Of a stretch of 64,000 bases of DNA, positions 17,501-25,900 are shown one piece after another. Both the position numbers and the translations under genes were made by a program. This stretch comes from Sphingopyxis sp. MSC1_008 (GTDB lineage Bacteria > Pseudomonadota > Alphaproteobacteria > Sphingomonadales > Sphingomonadaceae). The DNA lies in contig NZ_JALPRD010000016.1 in assembly GCF_023197165.1 (NCBI RefSeq), forward strand, positions 1-64,000, written 5' to 3'. Numbering within the stretch: the first letter of the stretch is position 1; every line of letters begins with the position of its first letter. The notes beneath the pieces were generated by a model. It worked only from the letters and a program-made list of their open reading frames with translations, was not told the origin of the DNA and did no database searches.

Positions 17501-17791
17501 GAAGCCGCGGTGCGTGCCGCGCGCGACCGTCTGCGCCCGATCCTGATGACCAGCTTCGCCTTCATCCTTGGCGCGGTGCCGCTCTTGATCGCAAGCGGGG
17601 CAGGGGCGGAGCTGCGCCAGGCGCTCGGCACCGCCGTCTTCTTCGGCATGCTCGGCGTGACGGCGTTCGGCCTTATCTTCACCCCGACCTTCTACGTCGT
17701 CGCACGCTCGCTCAGCCAATGGTCGGCCGAGCGGCGTGCACGGCGCGGGTCGGACGACCACGGGACGGCGCTGCCGGTTCCGGCGGAATAA
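14600..17791 (+). CDS. RND-family multidrug efflux permease (HAE1/AcrB type)
   Basis: Proton-driven inner-membrane pump of 1063 residues, the normal length of AcrB homologues. It starts with the typical MRLSRFFIDRPIFAAVLAVI helix and has 12 predicted membrane segments in two halves with large periplasmic loops after TM1 and TM7. The proton-relay aspartates are seen in GIVVDDAIVVVENVER (TM4) and the partner lysine in ALAAKNAILIVEF (TM10). The N-terminal block YPDIVPPTVTVTATYPGASA is characteristic of HAE1 pumps. It lies between adaptor and outer-membrane lipoprotein genes, so the pump set is complete. Substrates cannot be read from sequence. Confidence 0.96.
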   Translation: MRLSRFFIDRPIFAAVLAVIITIVGAVAYIGLPVSQYPDIVPPTVTVTATYPGASAETVADTVAAPIEQEINGVDNMLYMSSQSTGDGVVTITVTFKIGTDLDAAQVLVQNRVAIATPRLPETVQRLGVVTRKTSPDFLLIVNLVSPDKSLDRAYISNYALTQLRDRLSRIDGVGDVRLFGSRDYAMRVWIDPGRAAALDLTAGEIVTALRRENVQVAAGSLGQPPHANGSSFQLSVETQGRLTDPKDFANIVIRSDTDGRQVRVSDVARVELGASDYNSNTYLSGDPTVLLATFQRPGSNALAAAQAVEAEMAAASKSFPKGLEYRVIYNPTEFIAQSIDAVMETLIEAVILVVIVILVFLQKWRAAIIPVLAIPVSLIGTFVVLAAFGYSLNNLSLFGLVLAIGIVVDDAIVVVENVERNLEKGMSALEAARTSMDEVSGALVAIVLVLCAVFVPTLFLTGLSGAFYQQFAVTISTATIISLVLSLTLSPALAAILLKPHAPAQADGWLMARIHYAGERFNEAFERLSNGYARLTDRLVRAPKKMMVTYGALIAATAGLFWATPTGFIPAQDQGYFLVVAKLPSGASVERTDAVLKKVAGRVLPIEGVLGSVMLAGFDGPSQTLAPNSAAAYFPLKSFEERGKLGVNFEDIMNQARANTADITEAQIVIIPPPLIQGIGSAGGYRMIVQDRGGNGYAALANETNNLIGKANQTPGLANVFTFFDPSNPRVYADIDRAKANMLGVPPERVFEALQVYLGSAFVNDFNLLGRTYRVTAQADAPYRQTVADIANLRTRSDSGAMVPIGSVANFEDRTGPYRVTRYNLFPAVEIDGDTAPGSSSGASLTTMEKLASDSLPAGYGTEWTGIAFQQKAAANTAGIVFALAVVFVFLVLAAQYESLMLPLAIIFIVPMCLLAAMVGVNLRGMDNNVLTQIGLVVLIALAAKNAILIVEFAKQAEEEDGLSPIEAAVRAARDRLRPILMTSFAFILGAVPLLIASGAGAELRQALGTAVFFGMLGVTAFGLIFTPTFYVVARSLSQWSAERRARRGSDDHGTALPVPAE

Positions 17792-17802
17792 GGAACAAGA
17801 TT

Positions 17803-19212
17803 ATGATCCTTCGCAATATCCTCACCGCGGCTTCGGCGCTGGCGCTCGCCGCCTGCGCGGTCGGCCCTAACTATGCCGCGCCCAAATCGGCGTCGGCGCC
17901 GGTCGCGACCGGGCCGTTCGTTTCGGCGAACAGCCCCGCGGTCTCGCTCGCGCCGGTCGCGGGCGACTGGTGGCGGCTCTATAACGATCCCGTCCTCGAC
18001 GGGCTCGTCGGCGATGCGCTGAGCGCCAACACCGACGTTCGCGTCGCGGTGGCGAACATCGCCCGCGCCCGCGCATCCTTGCGCGGCGCGCGTGCGGATC
18101 GGCTGCCGCAGGGCGAGATCGGCGCCGGCGCCAATTACGGCCGCAGTCCCGAAGGGCAGCGCCTGCCCGGCGCCGACCGCGAGGATTGGGCGGTCGATGT
18201 CGGGATCAACGTCTCCTACGAGGTCGACCTGTTCGGCCGCGTCAGCCGCTCGATCGAGGCCGCGCGCGGCGACACCGCCGCCGCCGAAGCGAATGCCGAT
18301 GCAGTGCGCGTGATCGTCGCCGCCGACACGACGCAGGCCTATGCCGACGCCGCCTCGGGCGCGGCGCGGCTCGACGTCGCACGCCGCATCGTCGGGCTGC
18401 TCGACCAGCAAGTGAAACTGACCCAGCGCCGCAAGGACGTCGGGATGGCGACGGGGCTCGACCTTGCGCGCATCACGACGCTGCGCGACCAGCGGTCGGC
18501 CGACATTCCTTCCATCGAAGCTGAACGGCAGGCGGCCTTGTTCCGCCTCGCGACTCTGACCGGTCGTGCCCCCGCCGCGTTGCCCGCCATCGCTGGCGAC
18601 CGCAACATCAGCCTCGAAATCACCGACCCCATCCCAGTCGGTGATGGGGCGGCGCTATTGAAGCGCCGTCCCGACATTCGCGCCGCCGAGCGCCGCCTCG
18701 CCGCCGACACCGCGCGCATTGGCGTCGCGACGGCGGACCTTTATCCGCGCATCACGCTCGGCGGGTCGGCCGGGTCGACCGGATCGGGCTTTGGCGATGT
18801 GTTCGGCGGTGGTCCGATCCGCTGGCTGCTCGGGCCTTTGCTCAACTGGGCCTTCCCCAATCAGGAACCCGCCCGCGCGCGGATCGCGGCGGCGGAGGCA
18901 GACACGCAGGCATCGCTCGCCGAATTCGACGGCACCGTACTGCGCGCGCTCGAGGAAACCGAAACCGCGCTGTCGTCCTACGCGCGTTCGCTAGAACAGC
19001 GCCAGGCGCTGCGCGCCGCCCGCGATCAGGCCGAGCGTGCGGCGCGGATCGTGCGCGCGAAGCGGCAGGAGGGTGCATCGGACTCGCTCGAATGGCTCGA
19101 CGCCGAACGGACCTTTGCCGAGACCGAAGCGGTGCTCGCCGCGCAGGACGGGCAGATTTCGCGGCGCCAGATCGCGCTGTTCCGCGCACTTGCAGGCGGC
19201 TGGTCGACCTAG
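17803..19212 (+). CDS. RND efflux outer-membrane lipoprotein, NodT family
   Basis: The 469-residue outer-membrane factor of the pump. The signal peptide ends in the lipobox LALAACAVGP, so the mature protein is N-acylated, as in OprM/NodT. Two OEP domains follow: the first starts near DWWRLYNDPVLDGLV, the second near LLKRRPDIRAAERRLAADTA, a strongly conserved block of this family. I chose ATG 17803, 12 bases after the pump stop and preceded by AAGGA. It ends seven bases before the convergent MocR gene. The window also has a separate tolC, so this channel is presumably dedicated to the pump. Confidence 0.94.
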   Translation: MILRNILTAASALALAACAVGPNYAAPKSASAPVATGPFVSANSPAVSLAPVAGDWWRLYNDPVLDGLVGDALSANTDVRVAVANIARARASLRGARADRLPQGEIGAGANYGRSPEGQRLPGADREDWAVDVGINVSYEVDLFGRVSRSIEAARGDTAAAEANADAVRVIVAADTTQAYADAASGAARLDVARRIVGLLDQQVKLTQRRKDVGMATGLDLARITTLRDQRSADIPSIEAERQAALFRLATLTGRAPAALPAIAGDRNISLEITDPIPVGDGAALLKRRPDIRAAERRLAADTARIGVATADLYPRITLGGSAGSTGSGFGDVFGGGPIRWLLGPLLNWAFPNQEPARARIAAAEADTQASLAEFDGTVLRALEETETALSSYARSLEQRQALRAARDQAERAARIVRAKRQEGASDSLEWLDAERTFAETEAVLAAQDGQISRRQIALFRALAGGWST

Positions 19213-19219
19213 GGCCGCG

Positions 19220-20623
19220 TCAGACGATATGGCTCGCCGCGCCGCCGGGCGTCCATAGCCGCGCCGCGAGCCGGTGCAGCGCGCGCGAAAGCCCGCGGCG
19301 GTCGATCGTACCGCCGAGCGAGATGCGCATCGCCTTGGGTGCATCGGCCGCAGCCGCGAACCGGTCCGATTGCACCGCCGACAGGCCGTCGAGCGCGAGC
19401 ATGGCGGCGAGCGTGTCGGGCTGGATATCGCCTGCCAGCGGCAGCCAGAGGTGATAGCCCTGCGGGTGCGCGGCATGACGCCCGTCGCCGAGCACGCTGT
19501 GCGCCAGCCGCTGCCGCCAGCTCGCCTCCTTGCGCACGGCGTCGATCAGCGCGTCGAGCGTTCCATCGGCCAGCCATAGCGACACCATCGCGACGTTGAG
19601 CGGCGGCGCCATCACCGCGCTTTCATGCTGGCACGCCGCGATCTGCATGGCCTCGGCGATGCCCGGCGCGCGGACAAACCCGACGCGCAGCGCGGGCGAG
19701 ACGATTTTTGCCATGCTCGTGACATACCAGCCGACCCGCGGCGCGAAGCTCGCGATCGCGGGGATCGGCGCGTCGGGGAGCAGGCCATAGGCATCGTCCT
19801 CGATAATCTGGACACCTGTTTCCTCAGCCCACGCGGCGATGGCCCGCCGTTCCCCGGTCTCGATCGTCGCGGTGGTCGGGTTGTCGTTGGTCGGCACGAC
19901 GTAGAGTGCGCACAGCGGCGCCGCGGCATGCGCCGCCTTCAACGCCTCGGCGGTCATTGCGGCGAGCGGGACGAGCGTGACGCCCATGCGCCGCGCAATC
20001 GCGGCGAAACCCGGATAGACAAAGCGCCCGCACGCGACGCGGTCGCCGGGCTTCAGGATCGCCGAAGCGACGGCATGCAGGCCATTCTGTCCGCCGGCAG
20101 TGACGATGACCTGTTCGACCGAAGATGACAGTCCGGTGCGCGCGAGCAGTTCGGCGCCGCTTTCGCGGTCCGCCGCGGCGCCGCCCGGTCGCTGATAGTG
20201 CAGCCGGGCAAGCCCGTCGGCGCGCCCCAGCGTGCCCAACGCCGATGCCATCGCTTCGGTCAGGCGGCTTTCGATCGGGATCGGCGGGCTGTTCATCGCG
20301 ATGTCGCTTTGCGCCGCGGTCGCGACCTCGCCGGTCCGCACATCCTCGCTGACAAAGCTGCCGGCGCGGCCGCGCGCGACGATCAGGCCGCGCTGGCGCG
20401 CCAGATCATAGGCCTTGGTCACCGTGGTGAGATCGATGCCGAGTTTTGCCGCGAGGTCGCGCTGCGGCGGCAGGCGGTCTCCGTGACGGAGCTCGCCGCG
20501 CGCGACGGCGGCCGATATTGCGGCGGTCACCGCCTTATATTTGGGTCCTGCCGCGCCCGCGATGTCGGGGAGCCATGTGTCACCCGCCACGCCGTTCGTC
20601 CGCTTCGTGTTTTTCGCGCGCAT
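19220..20623 (-). CDS. MocR-type regulator: GntR DNA-binding domain fused to PLP aminotransferase
   Basis: A 467-residue fusion. The N-terminal GntR winged helix is seen in LPPQRDLAAKLGIDLTTVTK with AYDLARQRGL following (about residues 50-78). The rest is a fold-type I aminotransferase-like domain with NDNPTTATIE and the PLP-binding lysine at Lys306 in SMAKIVSPALRVGF. Such proteins usually control a neighbouring PLP, amino acid or transport gene, but no obvious target is next to it except the upstream DUF983 gene, with which it overlaps by 44 bases. The overlap suggests the true start may be further in, for example the GTG at 20590 (VAGDTWLPDI), which matches the usual N-terminus of the family. 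Confidence 0.88.
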   Translation of the reverse strand: MRAKNTKRTNGVAGDTWLPDIAGAAGPKYKAVTAAISAAVARGELRHGDRLPPQRDLAAKLGIDLTTVTKAYDLARQRGLIVARGRAGSFVSEDVRTGEVATAAQSDIAMNSPPIPIESRLTEAMASALGTLGRADGLARLHYQRPGGAAADRESGAELLARTGLSSSVEQVIVTAGGQNGLHAVASAILKPGDRVACGRFVYPGFAAIARRMGVTLVPLAAMTAEALKAAHAAAPLCALYVVPTNDNPTTATIETGERRAIAAWAEETGVQIIEDDAYGLLPDAPIPAIASFAPRVGWYVTSMAKIVSPALRVGFVRAPGIAEAMQIAACQHESAVMAPPLNVAMVSLWLADGTLDALIDAVRKEASWRQRLAHSVLGDGRHAAHPQGYHLWLPLAGDIQPDTLAAMLALDGLSAVQSDRFAAAADAPKAMRISLGGTIDRRGLSRALHRLAARLWTPGGAASHIV

Positions 20624-21020
20624 TCAGCTTCGCCCACAAATGCTCGGTCCCCGATTCCTGCGCCTTGTTCACATATTGCGACGCGACCAGCCAGCCCTTG
20701 ATCGGGCGCAGCGGCAGCACGCAGCCGATGACCATGATCGGGATCGAGAAGACGAGGTGGACCCACAGCGGCGGGCTGTACGCGATCTGCAGCCACACGA
20801 TCACGAAGGTCAGCGGGAAGGCGACGATGCACTGCGAAAAAAAGGCAGGGCCGTCGTCGGGCGCGGCGAAGCTGAAATCGAGCCCGCAATTCTCGCAATG
20901 GTCGGCGAGTTTCAGCCACGAACGGAACATCTGGCCCTTGCCGCATTCGGGGCATTTGCCGTGCCATCCCGCCCACAGGATCCAGCGCAGCTTTTCGTTG
21001 CCAACATCACCGCTCGTCAT
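20580..21020 (-). CDS. DUF983 membrane protein with zinc-ribbon N-terminus
   Basis: A 146-residue protein of the DUF983 family, common in alphaproteobacteria and of unknown role. Cysteines at CPECGKGQMF and CENCGLDFS form a C4 zinc-binding pattern in the first 50 residues. Two membrane helices follow (AFPLTFVIVWLQIAY and VHLVFSIPIMVIGCVLPL). I chose ATG 21020 because GGAG lies just upstream and the family starts there. It probably begins a leftward two-gene unit with the MocR regulator. Confidence 0.85.
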   Translation of the reverse strand: MTSGDVGNEKLRWILWAGWHGKCPECGKGQMFRSWLKLADHCENCGLDFSFAAPDDGPAFFSQCIVAFPLTFVIVWLQIAYSPPLWVHLVFSIPIMVIGCVLPLRPIKGWLVASQYVNKAQESGTEHLWAKLNAREKHEADERRGG

Positions 21021-21386
21021 ATCCGACTCCAACAGAAGGCATATTGAATGCCATGCAATGGGCATATGGTGAAGAAGAGCGGGCAAATGAATATGTGAGT
21101 TAAACTAATGAAATAAGAAGAATATTATTCTGAGAGAGGTTTTAGCATGGTGATTTTCGATATAAAATCCATGCATGATGATGGAATTTCAGATCGAAAC
21201 CGCATCTGTATGCGTTTTTTGCCGACAACCGCGCTGCCGCTTTGCGGCGCGCGGTTGCGGCTAAAACCGGCGGGGAAACGGAGAATAAGGACGGCCCGCA
21301 AAGCGGCGCGGCGCCCGCGCCATCGTTTACGCCGCTTTTACCAGTTCCCGTGCATAAGATTTACCGATGTTTGCGACTGGGGACAA
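21021..21386. other. AT-rich divergent intergenic region
   Basis: This 366-base region between DUF983 and PAS genes is much richer in A/T than its flanks around 21040-21200. It contains a partly palindromic stretch (GGCATAT and the complement-related ATGGGCATATGG, 21038-21068). A GAGAGAGG ribosome-like site precedes an ATG at 21147 that is in frame with the PAS gene and would add 80 residues, but the added part is basic, lacks coding character and does not resemble a domain. I see no separate gene. Confidence 0.4.
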
Positions 21387-22733
21387 ATGATGGACAGCAT
21401 GCGCGGACTGCTTTCGGGCAGCCACGACCAGGAGGATGGGGCGATCGATGCGCCCGCGTCGGTCGGCGTCGACGAACGGCGGATGCAGGTGCGGGCCTAT
21501 AATTACTGGGCCTCACTGCTCGCCGACCGCGCCTATCCGTCGGTCGAGGACCTCGATCTCGACGGCGCCGATTTCGGCTCGCACGCGGTCTTGCTCGACT
21601 TCACCGCGGGGGTCGAAAACCCCGGACTCGCCTTCCTCGGCGACAAGCTGCGCGAAGAGTCGCAGATCGACGAGGACGTCCATTATATCAGCCAGATTCC
21701 GGGCCGATCGCTCCTGTCGCGACTCACCGACCATTATCTCCAGATCATCGCCAACCGCGCGCCGATCGGTTTCGAGGCCGAGTTCGTCAACGATCGCGGC
21801 ACGACGATTATGTACCGCGGCATCTTGCTGCCCTTTTCGTCCGACGACGACACGATCGATTTCATCATGGGCGTGATCAACTGGAAAGAAGCGGTTGCCG
21901 CCGACCAGGCCGAGGAATTGCAACTGTCGGTCGAACAGGCGCTGCGCAGCGCCGCGCCGCTGACCGCGCCAGTACCCGTGTGGGCCGACGGCCCCGACTC
22001 GGAGCATCTCGACGACGATGTCGTGGTCGATGCGGCGCCCGGTTTTGGCGGGCTGGGCGACGATGCGGAGCTCTTGCTGGATGCCGAGGCCGGCGTGGAC
22101 GAGGACGAGGTGCCGGCCGATCCGGGGCAGGATGCCGAACTCGCCGACTGGCTCGCGCTGGCGCGCGAAACCGCCGAGCGCGCGATCGCCGCCGACAGCC
22201 GCAGTCGCGGTGCGCTCTATCAGGCGGTCGGCAAGGCATGGGATTTCGCGCTCGCCGCCGAGGAGCAGCCCGAAGAATTTGCCGCGCTGCTCGACGACGC
22301 AGGGCTGGCGGTGCAGGACCGTGCGCCGATGACGCCGGTCGTGAAGCTGGTTTTCGGCGCGACCTATGACAAGACGCGCCTCGCCGAATATGCCTGCGTG
22401 CTGGGTCACGCCAAAGACGAAGGCGTCGGACGCGGTGAACTCAGCGCCTATCTCGATCGCTATCCGGGTGGGCTCAAGGGGCTGGTCAAGGACGCGCGCG
22501 CGCGCCGCAAGCCGGCCGATGCCGCCGAGCGTCCCGACGAGAAGCTCGACGCATTGCGCCGCGCGCATCCCGCGCTCATCCTAGAACATGACGCCGGCGA
22601 CGCCGAATTCGTTGTGCTGATCGCGCGTGCGATGCCGGGCGGGCATATCGGTATCGTCGCCAAGGCGGCCGACGATCCGGCGCTGGTGGCGAAGCTGGCG
22701 AAGAAGGCGGTCCCGATCACCCAGGGTGGCTAG
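21387..22733 (+). CDS. PAS-domain protein upstream of glutamate dehydrogenase
   Basis: A 448-residue, strongly acidic soluble protein. The N-terminal ~170 residues fit a PAS_5-type fold (segment YWASLLADRAYPSVEDLDLD, then PGRSLLSRLTDHYLQIIANR, GFEAEFVNDRG and YRGILLPFSSDD), as in regulators that sense small ligands. No kinase, cyclase or DNA-binding domain follows; instead there is an Asp/Glu-rich linker and a helical C-terminal half (from about residue 270) with no family I recognise. It precedes the NAD-glutamate dehydrogenase gene by about 180 bases, so a role in controlling nitrogen or glutamate metabolism is possible but only inferred from position. Confidence 0.75.
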   Translation: MMDSMRGLLSGSHDQEDGAIDAPASVGVDERRMQVRAYNYWASLLADRAYPSVEDLDLDGADFGSHAVLLDFTAGVENPGLAFLGDKLREESQIDEDVHYISQIPGRSLLSRLTDHYLQIIANRAPIGFEAEFVNDRGTTIMYRGILLPFSSDDDTIDFIMGVINWKEAVAADQAEELQLSVEQALRSAAPLTAPVPVWADGPDSEHLDDDVVVDAAPGFGGLGDDAELLLDAEAGVDEDEVPADPGQDAELADWLALARETAERAIAADSRSRGALYQAVGKAWDFALAAEEQPEEFAALLDDAGLAVQDRAPMTPVVKLVFGATYDKTRLAEYACVLGHAKDEGVGRGELSAYLDRYPGGLKGLVKDARARRKPADAAERPDEKLDALRRAHPALILEHDAGDAEFVVLIARAMPGGHIGIVAKAADDPALVAKLAKKAVPITQGG

Positions 22734-22911
22734 GGTCCTGACCCTAAGGGAACGGCTGAGAGCGTTCACGCAACAGAAAATCCGAAAATTGAAATTATTT
22801 AACGTCGGCGCGCGAACGAGGTCTTGAGCCGCGCGCCGCTGAGGCGCATAGGGGGCGGCAGCGAACGGGCCCCCGCCGATCGTCGGCTGGGATCCCCCTC
22901 TTTGGTTCGGG

Positions 22912-25900
22912 ATGCTGCACTTTATGTCTCAGAATTTGTCCGACACGCCGGAAACGGACACCACCACCTCCACCGCCAAAATTCCTTCAAAAATCGCCGC
23001 CGCCTATCTCGCGGCGCTGCGTGGCAGCGCGCTGCCGGGCGAGGGCGACGATATGGACAAGGCGGCGCTCGCCGACGCGAGCCAGTTCGCCGCGCGCGCC
23101 GCGCTCGATCGCGCCGAAGCGACCCCGTCGCTGCTGCTCGAACCGATCGCCGCCGACGGCACCGACCGCCGGATGCGGCTGGTCATCATCAACGACGACA
23201 TGCCCTTCCTCGTCGATTCGACCTCGCAGGCGGTCGCCGCGCAGGGGCTGGCGGTCCACCGCATCCTCCACCCCGTCGTCGCGGTGAAGCGTGATGCGAA
23301 GGGGCATCTGCAGGAAGCTGGCGAGGGCGGAACCCGCGAGTCGGTCATCTATATCGAGCTCGAGCGCGGCGACGCGCGGGCGCGCCGGCGCCTGCTCGAC
23401 GGGCTCGAAGCCGCGCTGCGCGACGTCCGCGCCGCCGTACGCGACTGGCGCGCGATGCGCGCCGCGATGCTCGCCGACGCCGCGATGCGCGTCGAGGGCG
23501 AGGCGGCCGAACTGCTGCGCTGGTTCGAGGGCGGGGCGATGACCCAGCTTGGCCATGAATGGCGCACGCGGAGCGGCGAGGTTCAGGATTCGTTGGGAAT
23601 CAGCGAGAGCAGCGAAAGCCAGCTGCTCTCGCCCACGGCGCTTGAAGCCGCTTTTGCGTGGTTCGACCAAGGGGGCACCGCGCCGCTGCTCATCAAGTCG
23701 AACCGCCTGTCGGCGGTGCACCGCCGCGTGCTGCTCGACCTCGTGATCGTGCCCGAAGTGAAGGGCAAGAAGGTCGAACGCCTGTCGATCCATGCCGGCC
23801 TGTGGACCAGTGCCGCGCTGTCGGCGCCGCCCGCGAAGGTTCCGGTGCTGCGTGCGCAGCTTGAAGCCTTGATGGCGAAATTCGGCTTCGACCCGACGGG
23901 TCACGCGGGCAAGGCGCTCGCGCATGCGCTGACCGCGCTGCCGCATGACCTGCTGATCGCATTCGACGCCGCCTCGCTCGAAGAGCTGGTGCTGACGTCG
24001 ATGTCGATCACCGACCGGCCGCGGCCGAAGGTGGTGACGGTGCAGAGCGCGCTTGGCCGCCATCTGTTCGCTTTCGTCTGGTTGCCGCGCGACGAGGTCT
24101 CGACCGGCCGCCGCCTCGCGGTCGAATCGCTGCTCGTGCGCGAAGCGAAGGCGGGGGTAATCGGCTGGACGATGGTGCTCGAAGACGGTGGCGCGGCGCT
24201 CCTCCGCTACACGCTCGACCTGCGCAGCGGCGGGGTCGTGCCCGATACCGAGGCGCTTAATGCCCAGCTCGAACAGATGGTGCGCGGCTGGCAGCCCGAG
24301 GTCGAAGCGGCGCTGGCGAAACGCGGCGACCCGGGCCGCGCGGCAGCGCTTGCGGCGCGTTTCGCGCCGACCTTCCCGCCCAATTACCGCAACCTTTATA
24401 ATCCCGAGGAAGCGGCGCGCGACATCCTGCGACTGCGCGACCTCGACGCCGCCAACCCGCGCAGCGTCCGCCTTGCGCGCAAGAGCCTCGACGGCGACGA
24501 CCGGCTGCGGCTCAAAGTCTATAGCGCGGCCGGCCCGCTCGCGCTGTCCGCGGTCGTTCCCGCGCTCGAACATTTCGGGTTCGAGGTGCTCGAGGAAATT
24601 CCGACCGCGCTGCACAGCCGCGCCCCCGGCGCCGAGGGTGAAGATGAGCAGGCGATCGTGATCCACGATTTCACGCTGCGCCTGCCCGCCAATGTCGACG
24701 AACTCGCGCTGCTTCCCTATGCCGAAGTGCTGGAGGGCGCGATCGCGGCGGTGCTCGACGGGCGCGCCGAGAATGACGCGTTCAACGAGCTGGTGCTGAC
24801 CAACCAGACCGACCCGCGCGCGATCGTGTGGCTGCGCGCCTGGTTCCGCTATCTGCGCCAGGGCGGATCGGCTTACGGCATGGACACGGTCGTCAGCGCG
24901 CTGCGCCACGCGCCCGCGCTGACCGCCGCGCTGATCGAGCGTTTCCGTGCCCTGCACGATCCGAAGGCGCGCGACGCGAAGCGCGCCGCGGCGCTCGAAG
25001 CCGACATCATGGCGGGCTTTGCCGACATCAAGTCGATCGATGAGGATCGCATCCTCCGCCTGTTCCATGCGGTGATCAGCGCGACGCTGCGTACCAATGC
25101 CTTCGCGCCCGCGGCCGAAGAAGCGCTGGCGTTCAAGATCGACAGCGCGCAGGTCCCCGGCCTGCCGAAGCCGCTGCCGTGGCGCGAAGTGTGGGTCTAT
25201 TCGCCGCGCGTCGAGGGCATTCACCTCCGTGCCGGTCCGGTCGCGCGCGGGGGGCTCCGCTGGTCCGACCGCCGCGACGACTTCCGCACCGAAATCCTCG
25301 GGCTGATGAAGGCGCAGCGCGTCAAGAACGCCGTGATCGTGCCGACTGGCGCGAAGGGCGGCTTTTATCCCAAGGCGCTTCCCGACGTGTCGCTCGACCG
25401 CGATACGTGGTTCGCCGAGGGCACCGAATGCTACCGCATCTTCATCCGCTCTTTGCTGTCGATCACCGACAATCTGGTCGCGGGCAAGGTCGTGCATCCG
25501 AAGGGCGTCGTGATCCATGACGGCGACGATCCCTATTTCGTCGTCGCGGCCGACAAGGGCACCGCGACCTTCTCCGACGTCGCCAACGCGCTCGCGATGG
25601 AACGCGACTTCTGGCTCGGCGATGCGTTCGCGAGCGGCGGGTCGAAGGGTTATGACCATAAGGCGATGGGCATTACCGCCAAGGGCGCGTGGCTCTCGGT
25701 CCAGCGCCATTTCGCCGAAATGGGCGTCGACGTGCAGAGTGACACGATCCGCGTCGCGGGCTGCGGTGACATGTCGGGCGACGTGTTCGGCAACGGTATG
25801 CTGCTGTCGAAGGCGATCCAGCTGACCGCCGCGTTCGACCATCGCCATATCTTCCTCGACCCCAATCCCGATCCGGCGAAGAGCTGGAAGGAACGCGAGC

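Noticed and set aside
14606..17761. A 1051-codon open frame on the minus strand opposite the RND pump gene
   Set aside because: The translation is rich in Arg/His/Asp without domains, and the plus strand encodes a textbook RND permease; long antisense frames are expected in high-GC DNA.
22987..25848. A 953-codon antisense frame opposite glutamate dehydrogenase
   Set aside because: Composition is that of a mirror frame (Arg/Ala/Gly rich), no start signal, no recognisable domain.
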